Of a stretch of DNA of 5,706 nt, positions 1-5,706 are shown piece after piece. Origin of the DNA: an uncultured Clostridia bacterium (lineage in GTDB: Bacteria; Bacillota; Clostridia; Lachnospirales; Lachnospiraceae); NCBI GenBank assembly GCA_947178045.1, contig CAMWWR010000142.1, forward strand, positions 1 through 5,706, written 5' to 3'. The translations under genes were made by a program, and so were the position numbers. Position 1 is the stretch's first letter, and every line of letters starts with the position of its first letter. The notes under the pieces were generated by a model that saw nothing but the letters and a program-made list of their open reading frames with translations, ran no database searches and had not been told where the DNA came from.

Positions 1-504
1 AGCCAGCAGATTTTCCAGCTCTGTCGCAGAAACGCGGCACTTTTTCAACACGGCACATCTCCAGCGCGGAAAGGTCGCATCCAGCGCCTTTTCCAGCCAC
101 TTTTCCGCCTCTCCGGCGTCGCCGTCGATCCAGTAGGCGACCATGGCGCGCCCACGGCACAGATACATGCGGTGAACCGTCCCGATTCCTTCTGGCTTTT
201 TCCAATAAAGCTCAATCGCCCGCTCGGCCCATTTCTTCTTTTTCTTAAAAACGCACTCGACAAACCAGTCCCGGATGCACTCCTTCCGGTATTCCTGCCA
301 TGAAAATATGTATTCCAGCTTATCCGGGGATTTCCCGAGCCGCTGCAGGAGCACGGAAAACATCAGCATATCGCACTCTGTCTGTCCGTTCTCAAGCCTC
401 TGAAGCGTCCTGCGCGAACAGATTCCCTCCACCAGCTTCGCAGTCGAAAGACTCTGTGCCTCCCGTGTGCTTTGAAGCAGTTTTCCTGTTGTAATTTCCC
501 GCAT
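1..504 (-). CDS. XRE-type helix-turn-helix transcriptional regulator with TPR-like C-terminal helices (3' end cut by window)
   Basis: The minus strand from 504 is open to the window edge, giving 168 residues with no stop; the C-terminus lies outside. ATG is at 502-504, preceded by AGGAGG (512-517) 7 nt upstream. An in-frame TGA at 535-537 leaves little room for an earlier start. Residues about 4-67 form an XRE-like DNA-binding domain: LLQSTREAQSLS, then helix 2 (AKLVEGI), then a recognition helix in SRRTLQRLENGQ, and a third-helix region ending LLQRLGKSPDKLEYIF. Residues about 69-168 are helical, with TPR-like spacing (WAERAIELYW, GEAEKWLEKAL) and a five-lysine run at 87-91. This layout resembles PlcR/Rgg-type (RRNPP) regulators, whose TPR domain binds a signal peptide; binding here is inference. 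It acts in the cytoplasm. It follows the GH20 gene on the same strand by 71 bp with no clear terminator, so it may be co-transcribed. Target genes are unknown. Confidence 0.85.
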   Translation of the reverse strand, partial: MREITTGKLLQSTREAQSLSTAKLVEGICSRRTLQRLENGQTECDMLMFSVLLQRLGKSPDKLEYIFSWQEYRKECIRDWFVECVFKKKKKWAERAIELYWKKPEGIGTVHRMYLCRGRAMVAYWIDGDAGEAEKWLEKALDATFPRWRCAVLKKCRVSATELENLLA

Positions 505-511
505 AGATGCT

Positions 512-517
512 CCTCCT
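512..517 (-). promoter_or_regulatory. Ribosome-binding site of the HTH regulator
   Basis: AGGAGG on the minus strand, 7 nt before the ATG at 504. It fixes the start of the regulator gene, whose frame is closed by a TGA just upstream at 535-537. Confidence 0.8.
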
Positions 518-575
518 CTGTTCTCTTTCGCAATTCATTGCTTTTTTCTTCTGTTTTCTTTTGCAGTTTTCCTGT

Positions 576-2453
576 TTACCTCACGCCCTTTTCCTTCCGC
601 AGCAGATCCGCATGCCAGAAAAACACATCGGAAATCTTCGAAAGATCGCCTTCTTTGCTGTTCTCCCTCCAGGATACTTTAAAATGATAGAGGCAGCGCT
701 CCAGCTCATCCGCCAGAAGGCGGCCGGTTTTCTCCGGCGCGGAGCCATCCTCTGCCTGCGGACAGGTGGATTTCCCGCTTCGAATATAGTACCGCCCTAT
801 CTCATTCCAGGCAGAAATCGCCCGGATAGCAACAGCCGTACAGGCGATGATCGGTCTGGTTCGGGAATCCATGCCGCGGCCGATTCGGAAAAGCTCCTCC
901 TGAAGCTCTGTCGCCCGGCGCTTTGCTTCCTCGAAGGGTTCTTCGCCGCCCTCCCGGAATTTCTGCAGAATCTCCTCCGTATCCCTGCCCTTCTGCGCCC
1001 ATTCCTTCATCATTACGGCGTCCGGCCAGCCGAACACCGCAGTATCGCTCACTCTCGCAAGGCAGTCGACCAGAGCCCCCGAGGCATCGCCAAATTCCAG
1101 AATGGAAATCTGCCGGTTAAGCTCATCAAAGCCGAGTTCCGCATCCCCCCAGGAAAAAACGGCTCCATAGATCAGTCCCGGAACCGAAAATGCCGGATAG
1201 TTGATATGTCCGTAATCGCCCCAGTCCGTATTCAGCACGCCGATCGCCCCGTATTTTCTGCCGTAGCCGCACATTCTCGTGATATTCTCATAGCTGTACC
1301 GCAACTGGTTCACCCAGTTGTTCCAGCCGCGCGTCCCCGGACATACATACTGCTTCGTCCCCGCCTCGTGCAGAATCCGTATTTCCGTGTCCTTCTGCTC
1401 CTCCGAATATCCCCACGCGAGGCAGACAACCTCCTCCGGAAAGCTTTTCAGCAGTTTCGGACTGGCACATATAATATCACCCCAGAACATTGGTTTTTTC
1501 CCGTTTTTGATCAGGAAATCAAACAGTCCTGAGATAAATTCCGCATACAGGCGGTCCCGCCCCTTTTCCTCCGCGGCCTTCCTGCTCCGGCCCATCCCCA
1601 GGTCAAAAGTCTCGTCTGCGCAGATATTGAATTTGTCCGAGCGGAACAGCTGCATGAATTCCCCGATCATACCGAGAATAAGCTCCGTCGACCTCGGGTC
1701 GGCGGCATTCAGCGTGTGATGCCCCATGCGGTCCCAGAAGGAAAATTCCTGCCCTGCGCTGCCTTCCAGCTCACACAGCTCTTCGCAGGTTCTTGTGCCG
1801 AGCAGCTTGTACAGATGCCCGAAGCTTGCCAGACACGGAACGAGCTCGATCCCCCGCGCATGGCAGTAAGCGTCCAGCTCCAGAATCTCGTCGGAGGTCA
1901 GCGGCGTCTCGTCCCGCCAGAGCTCCGGTATTTCCCGAAAAAGGTAGGTATGCTCGATATAAAGCTGCAGCTGGTTCAGCTTATAGAATGCCATGGTATC
2001 CGCCAGCTTTTTCAGATTTGGCAGCGTCTGCACACGCCCCCTCGTGACGTCGTGGAAAAATCCGCGCACTTCAAAATCCGGTTTGTCCTCGATATGGAGA
2101 ACGGGCAAAAGTCCGGCATACTGTCGAACAAGCTGCCGCAGCGTCTGTACGCTCTGCCCCAGCGAATTCAGGCTGCCGCCGCACAGCACCGCCCTGTCCG
2201 TCCCGATATCCAGGCGGTACTGCCCCTCCTCAAGCGCCGGATCAATATCCAGTATGATGTCGCCCGGCTTTGCGCATCCTCTCGTCACCATGGGGTTAAA
2301 CCCGGTACAGTCAGCAATTTCCGCCTTCAGCATCCCGGCGTATACGGCTGCTCCCTCCGGACAGGCCGGTTTCATGACAATCATTGTGTCCAGACCCAGC
2401 AGGAAATGCCCTTTCCCTTTTTCCAGATGCTTCGGCAGCGGCAGCAAAATCAT
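576..2453 (-). CDS. Glycoside hydrolase family 20 beta-N-acetylhexosaminidase, cytoplasmic
   Basis: This 625-residue enzyme should remove terminal beta-linked GlcNAc or GalNAc from glycans by the substrate-assisted GH20 mechanism. Residues 1-125 form the GH20 N-terminal alpha/beta domain, with the typical run of YRLDIGTDRAVLCGGS and QTLRQL (about 79-107). The TIM barrel starts at about 128 (VRGFFHDVTRGR) and runs to about 440. The paired acids are D280-E281 in NICADETFDLG: Asp orients the acetamido group and Glu is the acid/base. Trp residues likely to line the pocket are at 324, 347, 377, 380, 411 and 435. Residues about 480-625 are mostly helical. There is no signal peptide or membrane segment, so it should act on imported oligosaccharides. 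Length and layout recall the intracellular streptococcal GcnA/GH20C enzymes (from memory, not searched). The frame is open upstream to 2528, but ATG 2453 is chosen because AGGAGG lies 9 nt before it and a promoter overlaps the extension. Stop is TAA at 576-578. Confidence 0.9.
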   Translation of the reverse strand: MILLPLPKHLEKGKGHFLLGLDTMIVMKPACPEGAAVYAGMLKAEIADCTGFNPMVTRGCAKPGDIILDIDPALEEGQYRLDIGTDRAVLCGGSLNSLGQSVQTLRQLVRQYAGLLPVLHIEDKPDFEVRGFFHDVTRGRVQTLPNLKKLADTMAFYKLNQLQLYIEHTYLFREIPELWRDETPLTSDEILELDAYCHARGIELVPCLASFGHLYKLLGTRTCEELCELEGSAGQEFSFWDRMGHHTLNAADPRSTELILGMIGEFMQLFRSDKFNICADETFDLGMGRSRKAAEEKGRDRLYAEFISGLFDFLIKNGKKPMFWGDIICASPKLLKSFPEEVVCLAWGYSEEQKDTEIRILHEAGTKQYVCPGTRGWNNWVNQLRYSYENITRMCGYGRKYGAIGVLNTDWGDYGHINYPAFSVPGLIYGAVFSWGDAELGFDELNRQISILEFGDASGALVDCLARVSDTAVFGWPDAVMMKEWAQKGRDTEEILQKFREGGEEPFEEAKRRATELQEELFRIGRGMDSRTRPIIACTAVAIRAISAWNEIGRYYIRSGKSTCPQAEDGSAPEKTGRLLADELERCLYHFKVSWRENSKEGDLSKISDVFFWHADLLRKEKGVR

Positions 2454-2462
2454 TTTTTTATA

Positions 2463-2468
2463 CCTCCT
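2463..2468 (-). promoter_or_regulatory. Ribosome-binding site deciding the GH20 start
   Basis: AGGAGG on the minus strand, 9 nt before ATG 2453. It selects this start over the upstream in-frame ATG at 2528, whose extra 25 residues would be encoded across the promoter. Confidence 0.8.
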
Positions 2469-2486
2469 CTTTGGCCTTATGCAAAG

Positions 2487-2515
2487 ATTGTACCATAAGA
2501 TCGGTATAAAGGCAA
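2487..2515 (-). promoter_or_regulatory. SigA-type promoter with extended -10 for the GH20 gene
   Basis: On the minus strand, TTGCCT (2510-2515, 4 of 6 to TTGACA) is followed after exactly 17 nt by TACAAT (2487-2492, 5 of 6 to TATAAT). TGG directly precedes the -10 and gives the TGn extended -10 element. Transcription would begin near 2480, leaving a leader of only about 27 nt that carries the ribosome-binding site; there is no room for a riboswitch. This makes the GH20 gene the first of its own transcription unit. Confidence 0.65.
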
Positions 2516-2570
2516 CAAAAATTTCCATTTTTTACAGTAAGCGGAGAGATGTTTTTAAGTCTTATATCAG

Positions 2571-2614
2571 AAAAAGCCCGGTATTGTCCTGTTCATCAAA
2601 GTCACCATACCCGG
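2571..2614 (-). terminator. Possible weak intrinsic terminator after the second lipoprotein gene
   Basis: On the minus strand CCGGGTAT (2607-2614) can pair with ATACCGGG (2577-2584): seven pairs with one internal G-G mismatch, around a 22-nt loop. The hairpin is followed by CTTTTT (2571-2576). The 5' arm overlaps the last codons of the lipoprotein gene. The mismatch, long loop and short T tract make it weak, but it is correctly placed between that gene and the next promoter. Confidence 0.35.
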
Positions 2615-3687
2615 AGTGACTGCAGCATCGCCTCAAGCTCCTCCGTCCTGTCCCCGTAAATCTGGATACCGCATTCCGGACGGCTGACATTGACATACGA
2701 ACCCTTTTTGCTATTCAGGGTAAAATCATATCTCCAGCCGCGCATTCCGGAGGCAAGCGCAACATACCGCGCCTCTCCCTCCTGCGCGGCGCCGGCCGGT
2801 ATACTGCTTCTTGCTTCATCGCCCTTCGGCCGGTACTCCGCGCCCAGAATCAGCACATTCTCCCTTTCCTCATCCAGATAAAGGGTCATGCAGCCTCCCC
2901 ATTCATAATACTCATTCGGCCACTCGTCCAGCGCATATCCCTGCCAGTCAAACGAAAAGCCCTCACGCACCGTCAGATCTGCCCGCAGATCCCAGCGATA
3001 CAGATGAAAGTAATATTCCCGCCCCAGCAAACCGGCCTGTGAGACGCTCTTCGTGCTGTCCGGCAGACTATCGGCTGCACTGTCTTTTGCATCCTGCGCT
3101 GAACCGACTGCCGCGCTGCCCGCCGGAACACTGCCCTGCATTCTCGCGGAAATACCTCCCCGTTCAAAGGCAATACTGTCCAGAAAATGCCTCACCTCTT
3201 CCTCGTGTTCCGAATAATCCTGTGCGGATGTGTCAAGGCTGATCAGGCGGTCCACCCCCGGATGATAAATCTGCTCCCGGCAGCGTCCATCCCTGTCCGA
3301 TACCCGCCTTTGCCCTTCTGCCCCGTCGGCGAACCGGTATGCTTCCCATTCACCGCTTTCCTGTTCTGCCTGCTGTTCCGGCTTTCCGCTGGAAACAGCA
3401 AGATAATTTCCCACCGCGCCATAATGGAAATACAGCATGCTTTCTTCTTCCCATTCCTCACCGTCCCTCAAAAGCCGCGTAAACATCTCCTTAAAATACA
3501 TCCCGCCGTATTCCGGGCTGTAGCTGTATTCCCACTCTGCCGGCATTTCGGCTGTCATAACGACCATATCCATCTCAAACGCGTGATACTCGTACTCTAT
3601 CTCATCTATTGCTTTCTCTCTGTTTCCGCTGCCGCAGGAGGTCAAAAAGGCAAGCGGAAACAGGACAATCCACAACCATTTTTTCAT
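2602..3687 (-). CDS. Predicted lipoprotein with duplicated alpha/beta domain, intact paralog
   Basis: A 361-residue protein of unrecognised function. MKK, a hydrophobic stretch and the lipobox LTSC place the lipidated Cys at residue 18, so it should be exported and held on the outer face of the membrane. GGGAGGG (3696-3702) lies 8 nt before the ATG. Two similar halves are visible. The first, about 30-173, runs from EYEYHAF through EMPAEWEYSYSPEY to EHEEEVRHFLDSIAF. The second, about 226-361, runs from FHLYRWDLRADLTVREGF through LDEERENVLILG to GDRTEELEAMLQSLRVW. Between them, about 181-218, lies an Ala/Ser/Asp-rich spacer, probably disordered. The mature protein is strongly acidic and rich in Tyr and Trp. 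It is a paralog of the lipoprotein gene 55 bp upstream (measured to that gene's restored stop) and is probably in the same operon. No catalytic motif is evident; a binding or sensing role at the envelope is only a guess. Confidence 0.85.
   Translation of the reverse strand: MKKWLWIVLFPLAFLTSCGSGNREKAIDEIEYEYHAFEMDMVVMTAEMPAEWEYSYSPEYGGMYFKEMFTRLLRDGEEWEEESMLYFHYGAVGNYLAVSSGKPEQQAEQESGEWEAYRFADGAEGQRRVSDRDGRCREQIYHPGVDRLISLDTSAQDYSEHEEEVRHFLDSIAFERGGISARMQGSVPAGSAAVGSAQDAKDSAADSLPDSTKSVSQAGLLGREYYFHLYRWDLRADLTVREGFSFDWQGYALDEWPNEYYEWGGCMTLYLDEERENVLILGAEYRPKGDEARSSIPAGAAQEGEARYVALASGMRGWRYDFTLNSKKGSYVNVSRPECGIQIYGDRTEELEAMLQSLRVW
2618..2654. repeat. Near-identical 3'-terminal block shared by the two lipoprotein genes, copy 1
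   Basis: These 37 bases match 3759-3795 at 35 positions by direct comparison. They encode the GDRTEELEA...LQS end of both proteins. The match is higher than in most of the rest of the two genes, suggesting either strong constraint on the C-terminal helix or local gene conversion. Confidence 0.7.
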
Positions 3688-3742
3688 CCCGGATTCCCTC
3701 CCTTGTAAAATATTTCAGTATTTGCAGTATTTCCGCATTCGC

Positions 3743-3841
3743 CTACCAAACGGAAACGGACTGCAGCACCGCCTCAAGCTCCTCCGTCCTGTCTCCCAGG
3801 ATCACAATCCCGCAGCCCGGCCGCCAGGTTCTGACATACGA
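3743..3841 (-). pseudogene. Out-of-frame C-terminal remnant of the frameshifted lipoprotein
   Basis: Read in the frame one base away from the upstream ORF, these bases encode 32 residues, from SYVRTWRPGCGI to GDRTEELEAVLQSVSVW, followed by TAG. The paralog ends SYVNVSRPECGI then GDRTEELEAMLQSLRVW and stops at the same point. The segment holds the last strand and C-terminal helix of the second domain. Its preserved coding sense and matching stop show it belonged to the gene at 4700 until recently. Confidence 0.8.
3759..3795. repeat. Near-identical 3'-terminal block shared by the two lipoprotein genes, copy 2
   Basis: Partner of 2618-2654 (35 of 37 identical). In this copy the block lies mostly downstream of the present stop at 3774-3776 and is not read in its own frame because of the A7 frameshift. 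Confidence 0.7.
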
Positions 3842-4700
3842 GCCCTTTTTTTCCGTCCTTTACAAAATCCTGCCTCACTCCCTTCATGCCCGAAGCGAGC
3901 GTGCAGGCGTAGGGTTCCCCGACGCTCTCCGCATCGTCCGGCAGCTCAAGCCTTACTCCCACGATTACCGTATTTTCCCGTTCCTCGTCCAGAAACAGAT
4001 GCAGGTATTCCGTCTCCTCCCCATATTCCTCCCAATAGCCCCAGGCGCCTTCCGGACTGCCCTCCCATTCCACATAAAAGCCTTCCGGAAGCGTCAGATC
4101 CACCTGCAGCGACCAGGCGTACATGTGGAAATGGCACAGCCTTCTCTCCTTGCTGTCCTTCTGCCCGGCCGTCAGCCCCTCCGCAGAAACGCCGCCCATC
4201 CCGGCCGAATAGCTTTTTAAAAAATGCTGTACCTCTTCCTCATGCTCTGTATACGTCTGCGCATCAGCGCTCACAAAAATATAGACCTGTGTTTTCGGAT
4301 AATAGATCTGCTCTCTGTGAACGCCGAATTTGTCGTTCCACATCCGCAGCCCGATCTCCCCGTCATCAAAGACAAATTCCTCGCCGTCAAGAAGCTCATT
4401 TCTGTCGCCTCTGCCCCGGAACCGGATCACACCGCCACCGTCTCCGAAAATGAAATAATCTTCCCCCCAATCGACCTCCTCCCACTTTTGCAGTGTTTTA
4501 AAAAATATCCCGCTGCAGTAATTCGGGCTGTAGCTGTAATCCCATGTCGGCGGCATCTCGTACGTTGAGACCGTGTTCCCGCCGCCGGCAAAGGCGTGAA
4601 ATTCGTATTCCGTCTCCTCCGCTGCATCCTTCTCCTCCTTCCTGCCGCAGGACGGCAAAAAAGAAAGAAGGAGCAGGGCATATAAAAGGTGTCTTTTCAT
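3774..4700 (-). CDS. Predicted lipoprotein, paralog of the next gene, with frameshifted C-terminus
   Basis: The frame as read gives 308 residues. It has a signal peptide with lipobox LPSC, Cys at residue 18 as in its paralog, and AGGAGG (4709-4714) 8 nt before the ATG. Shared blocks with the downstream lipoprotein are EYEFHAF (31-37), EMPPTWDYSYSPNY (48-61), REQIYYP (129-135), the EHEEEVQHFLKS region (152-163), FHMYAWSLQVDLTLPEGF (191-208), LFLDEERENTVIVG (235-248) and LASGMKGVRQDF (268-279). It lacks most of the paralog's spacer. After KDGKKG (281-286) homology stops and 22 unrelated residues follow to TGA at 3774. The break falls on a run of seven A (T7 at 3846-3852). With six A the frame would continue as GSYV and on to a TAG at 3743, giving 318 residues. 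The function is unknown. Whether the gene is dead, phase-variable or misread in sequencing cannot be told here. Confidence 0.75.
   Translation of the reverse strand: MKRHLLYALLLLSFLPSCGRKEEKDAAEETEYEFHAFAGGGNTVSTYEMPPTWDYSYSPNYCSGIFFKTLQKWEEVDWGEDYFIFGDGGGVIRFRGRGDRNELLDGEEFVFDDGEIGLRMWNDKFGVHREQIYYPKTQVYIFVSADAQTYTEHEEEVQHFLKSYSAGMGGVSAEGLTAGQKDSKERRLCHFHMYAWSLQVDLTLPEGFYVEWEGSPEGAWGYWEEYGEETEYLHLFLDEERENTVIVGVRLELPDDAESVGEPYACTLASGMKGVRQDFVKDGKKGLVCQNLAAGLRDCDPGRQDGGA
3846..3852 (-). other. Homopolymer A7 at the frameshift point
   Basis: The minus strand reads GGA AAA AAA GGG. The paralog has an uninterrupted Lys-Lys-Gly-Ser-Tyr-Val here, which would need GGA AAA AAG GGC, that is six A. 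A one-base gain in this run explains the broken frame. Such runs are prone to replication slippage and also to sequencing error. Confidence 0.7.
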
Positions 4701-4741
4701 ACCGGGCTCCTCCTTTTCGGTTTCCTGTCAAAAATTTTTCA

Positions 4742-5706
4742 TCAGCATGCCTCTGTGCAAATTCTCACATTAAACTGATAGTGTGTCTGATATGGTACAA
4801 TTTCCAGATAACTGGTCCCTTCTTCCTTCTCCACCACATAGCGCGCATTTCCATCAAAATACTCCGTCCCTGATACCTCTGCCGGCAGCCTGCTCAACGC
4901 CGCTCTCAGCTCGGAAATTCCCTGTCTGTATTCCTCCAGACTGGCAAACCGAAAGCTGATTTCAAGCTTATATTCCTTTTCCCCATAATCCAATATGGAT
5001 ACGCGGTCAAGGGCAAGCTTTGTCCCGGCAAAATGGGCATACACGGGATATTCCTTCTGCCCGCGTGCTTCCTCATCGTCCCCGGCCAGGGCGGCAAGGC
5101 ATACTTCCTCCAGGCGTTGCTCCAGGAAAACAAATTCCTGCTCCTGCACATCATAAAAAACATCCTGCAGCTCCCATTCACCATAGACCGGCTCACCGTC
5201 CTGCAGAAGGGAGGACAGAAGCCCGCCTGCCTCCCAAAGCTCTTCCGATCGTTCCGGCGACTCAAAAGGGCCTGCCGCAACAAATCCGTCCAATGTATAA
5301 TTCGGCCTTTCCTTGTCATAAACATACAGCAGAACCTGCCCTTTTTCGTCATCCCACTGCAGTTCCGACGTATACATATTGGTCAGCCCCTCGATGTCTT
5401 CCTTGCCCATAAGGAAGAGATACCGCATTTTTCCGTCATAAATTGACATTTCATCAAGCACGCAATTCTTCATTTCTTCCATGCCGTCCAGCCACAGCTC
5501 ACCGGAAAAAACAGCGGAACGAAACAAACGATTCCTCGCCGTTCCCTCGATATGCAGCCTGCTCTCCGTCCCATTCAGTATGTAATTCTGCGCGCTGTCC
5601 GAATACAGAATCACTGGTATTTCGACCGAATAATCGCGCTTTCTCGTATAAATCAGACAAAAAATCACAAAGGCAAAAAAGCTGCCCGCCAGAATTCCAA
5701 ATATAT
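4742..5706 (-). CDS. Membrane-anchored acidic protein of unknown function (5' end cut by window)
   Basis: The open frame runs from the window edge to TGA at 4742-4744 and shows 320 residues. A GTG at 5668 is in frame but is not the likely start: the codons before it encode IFGILAGSFFAFV, and with IFCLIY these make one hydrophobic membrane helix ending at TRKR. The gene therefore starts outside the window. The roughly 295 residues after the helix are rich in Glu and Asp, have alternating beta-like patterns (for example YKLEISFRF and YLEIVPYQTHYQFNVRI), and have no Cys or catalytic pattern I recognise apart from scattered single Cys. It could be a single-pass signal-anchored protein facing outward, or the last segment of a multi-pass protein; the RKR after the helix leaves orientation open. 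The first lipoprotein gene starts 41 bp downstream with no promoter seen, so the three are probably one operon. Confidence 0.75.
   Translation of the reverse strand, partial: IFGILAGSFFAFVIFCLIYTRKRDYSVEIPVILYSDSAQNYILNGTESRLHIEGTARNRLFRSAVFSGELWLDGMEEMKNCVLDEMSIYDGKMRYLFLMGKEDIEGLTNMYTSELQWDDEKGQVLLYVYDKERPNYTLDGFVAAGPFESPERSEELWEAGGLLSSLLQDGEPVYGEWELQDVFYDVQEQEFVFLEQRLEEVCLAALAGDDEEARGQKEYPVYAHFAGTKLALDRVSILDYGEKEYKLEISFRFASLEEYRQGISELRAALSRLPAEVSGTEYFDGNARYVVEKEEGTSYLEIVPYQTHYQFNVRICTEAC

Noticed and set aside
529..550. GCAAT/ATTGC inverted repeat followed by a T run, as a plus-strand terminator
   Set aside because: Only five pairs with a 2-nt loop, and no plus-strand gene ends here.
507..1532. 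Long plus-strand open frame of 341 codons
   Set aside because: It lies opposite the GH20 gene, has the low-information Arg/Pro/Ser-rich composition of an antisense shadow, and lacks a recognisable domain.
1716..2498. Plus-strand open frame of 260 codons
   Set aside because: Antisense to the conserved N-terminal and barrel regions of the GH20 gene; no domain and no convincing ribosome-binding site.
2454..2528. 25-residue N-terminal extension of the GH20 protein
   Set aside because: It would be encoded across the -10/-35 promoter, and the strong ribosome-binding site serves the ATG at 2453.
3846..3852. Programmed -1 ribosomal frameshift at A AAA AAA
   Set aside because: The heptamer is in slippery phase, but a -1 shift enters the wrong frame. 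Reaching the conserved tail needs +1, or one A fewer in the transcript.
4701..4741. TTGACA in the gap between the membrane protein and the first lipoprotein gene, as a promoter
   Set aside because: The bases 17 nt downstream are the GC-rich region at the ribosome-binding site and offer no -10 element.
5666..5668. GTG as start of the membrane-anchored protein
   Set aside because: The frame continues open to the window edge and the upstream codons complete the membrane helix, so the true start is outside.

Overview
The window looks like chromosome from a moderately high-GC member of the Clostridia, most likely a Lachnospiraceae-type gut Firmicute. This is an inference from strong AGGAGG ribosome-binding sites, lipoprotein signal peptides, a cytoplasmic family 20 hexosaminidase and a PlcR/Rgg-like helix-turn-helix regulator; no marker gene fixes the taxon. 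Every supportable gene lies on the minus strand, so transcription runs from high to low coordinates. The two ends of the window cut genes.

In order of transcription: (1) 5706-4742, the C-terminal part of an acidic protein with a membrane segment at its visible N-terminus (5' end outside the window). (2) 4700-3774, a lipoprotein whose reading frame is broken near its 3' end at a run of seven A. Removing one A restores a 32-residue tail, ending at 3743, that matches the next gene. (3) 3687-2602, an intact paralogous lipoprotein. Genes 1-3 are 41-55 bp apart with no visible promoter between them, so they look like one envelope operon of unrecognised function. A weak hairpin with a T tract at the end of gene 3 may terminate it.

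A good SigA-type promoter with an extended -10 lies in the 148-bp gap and starts a second unit: (4) 2453-576, a cytoplasmic GH20 beta-N-acetylhexosaminidase. After 71 bp without an evident terminator comes (5) 504-1, an XRE-type helix-turn-helix regulator with a TPR-like helical region, cut by the window edge.

The most interesting material is the pair of lipoproteins. They are clear paralogs, each seems to be built from two copies of one alpha/beta domain, and one copy carries what looks like a recent homopolymer frameshift (mutation, phase variation or sequencing error). I do not recognise a named family for them. There are no RNA genes, CRISPR arrays, insertion sequences or gene-free stretches over 300 bases.
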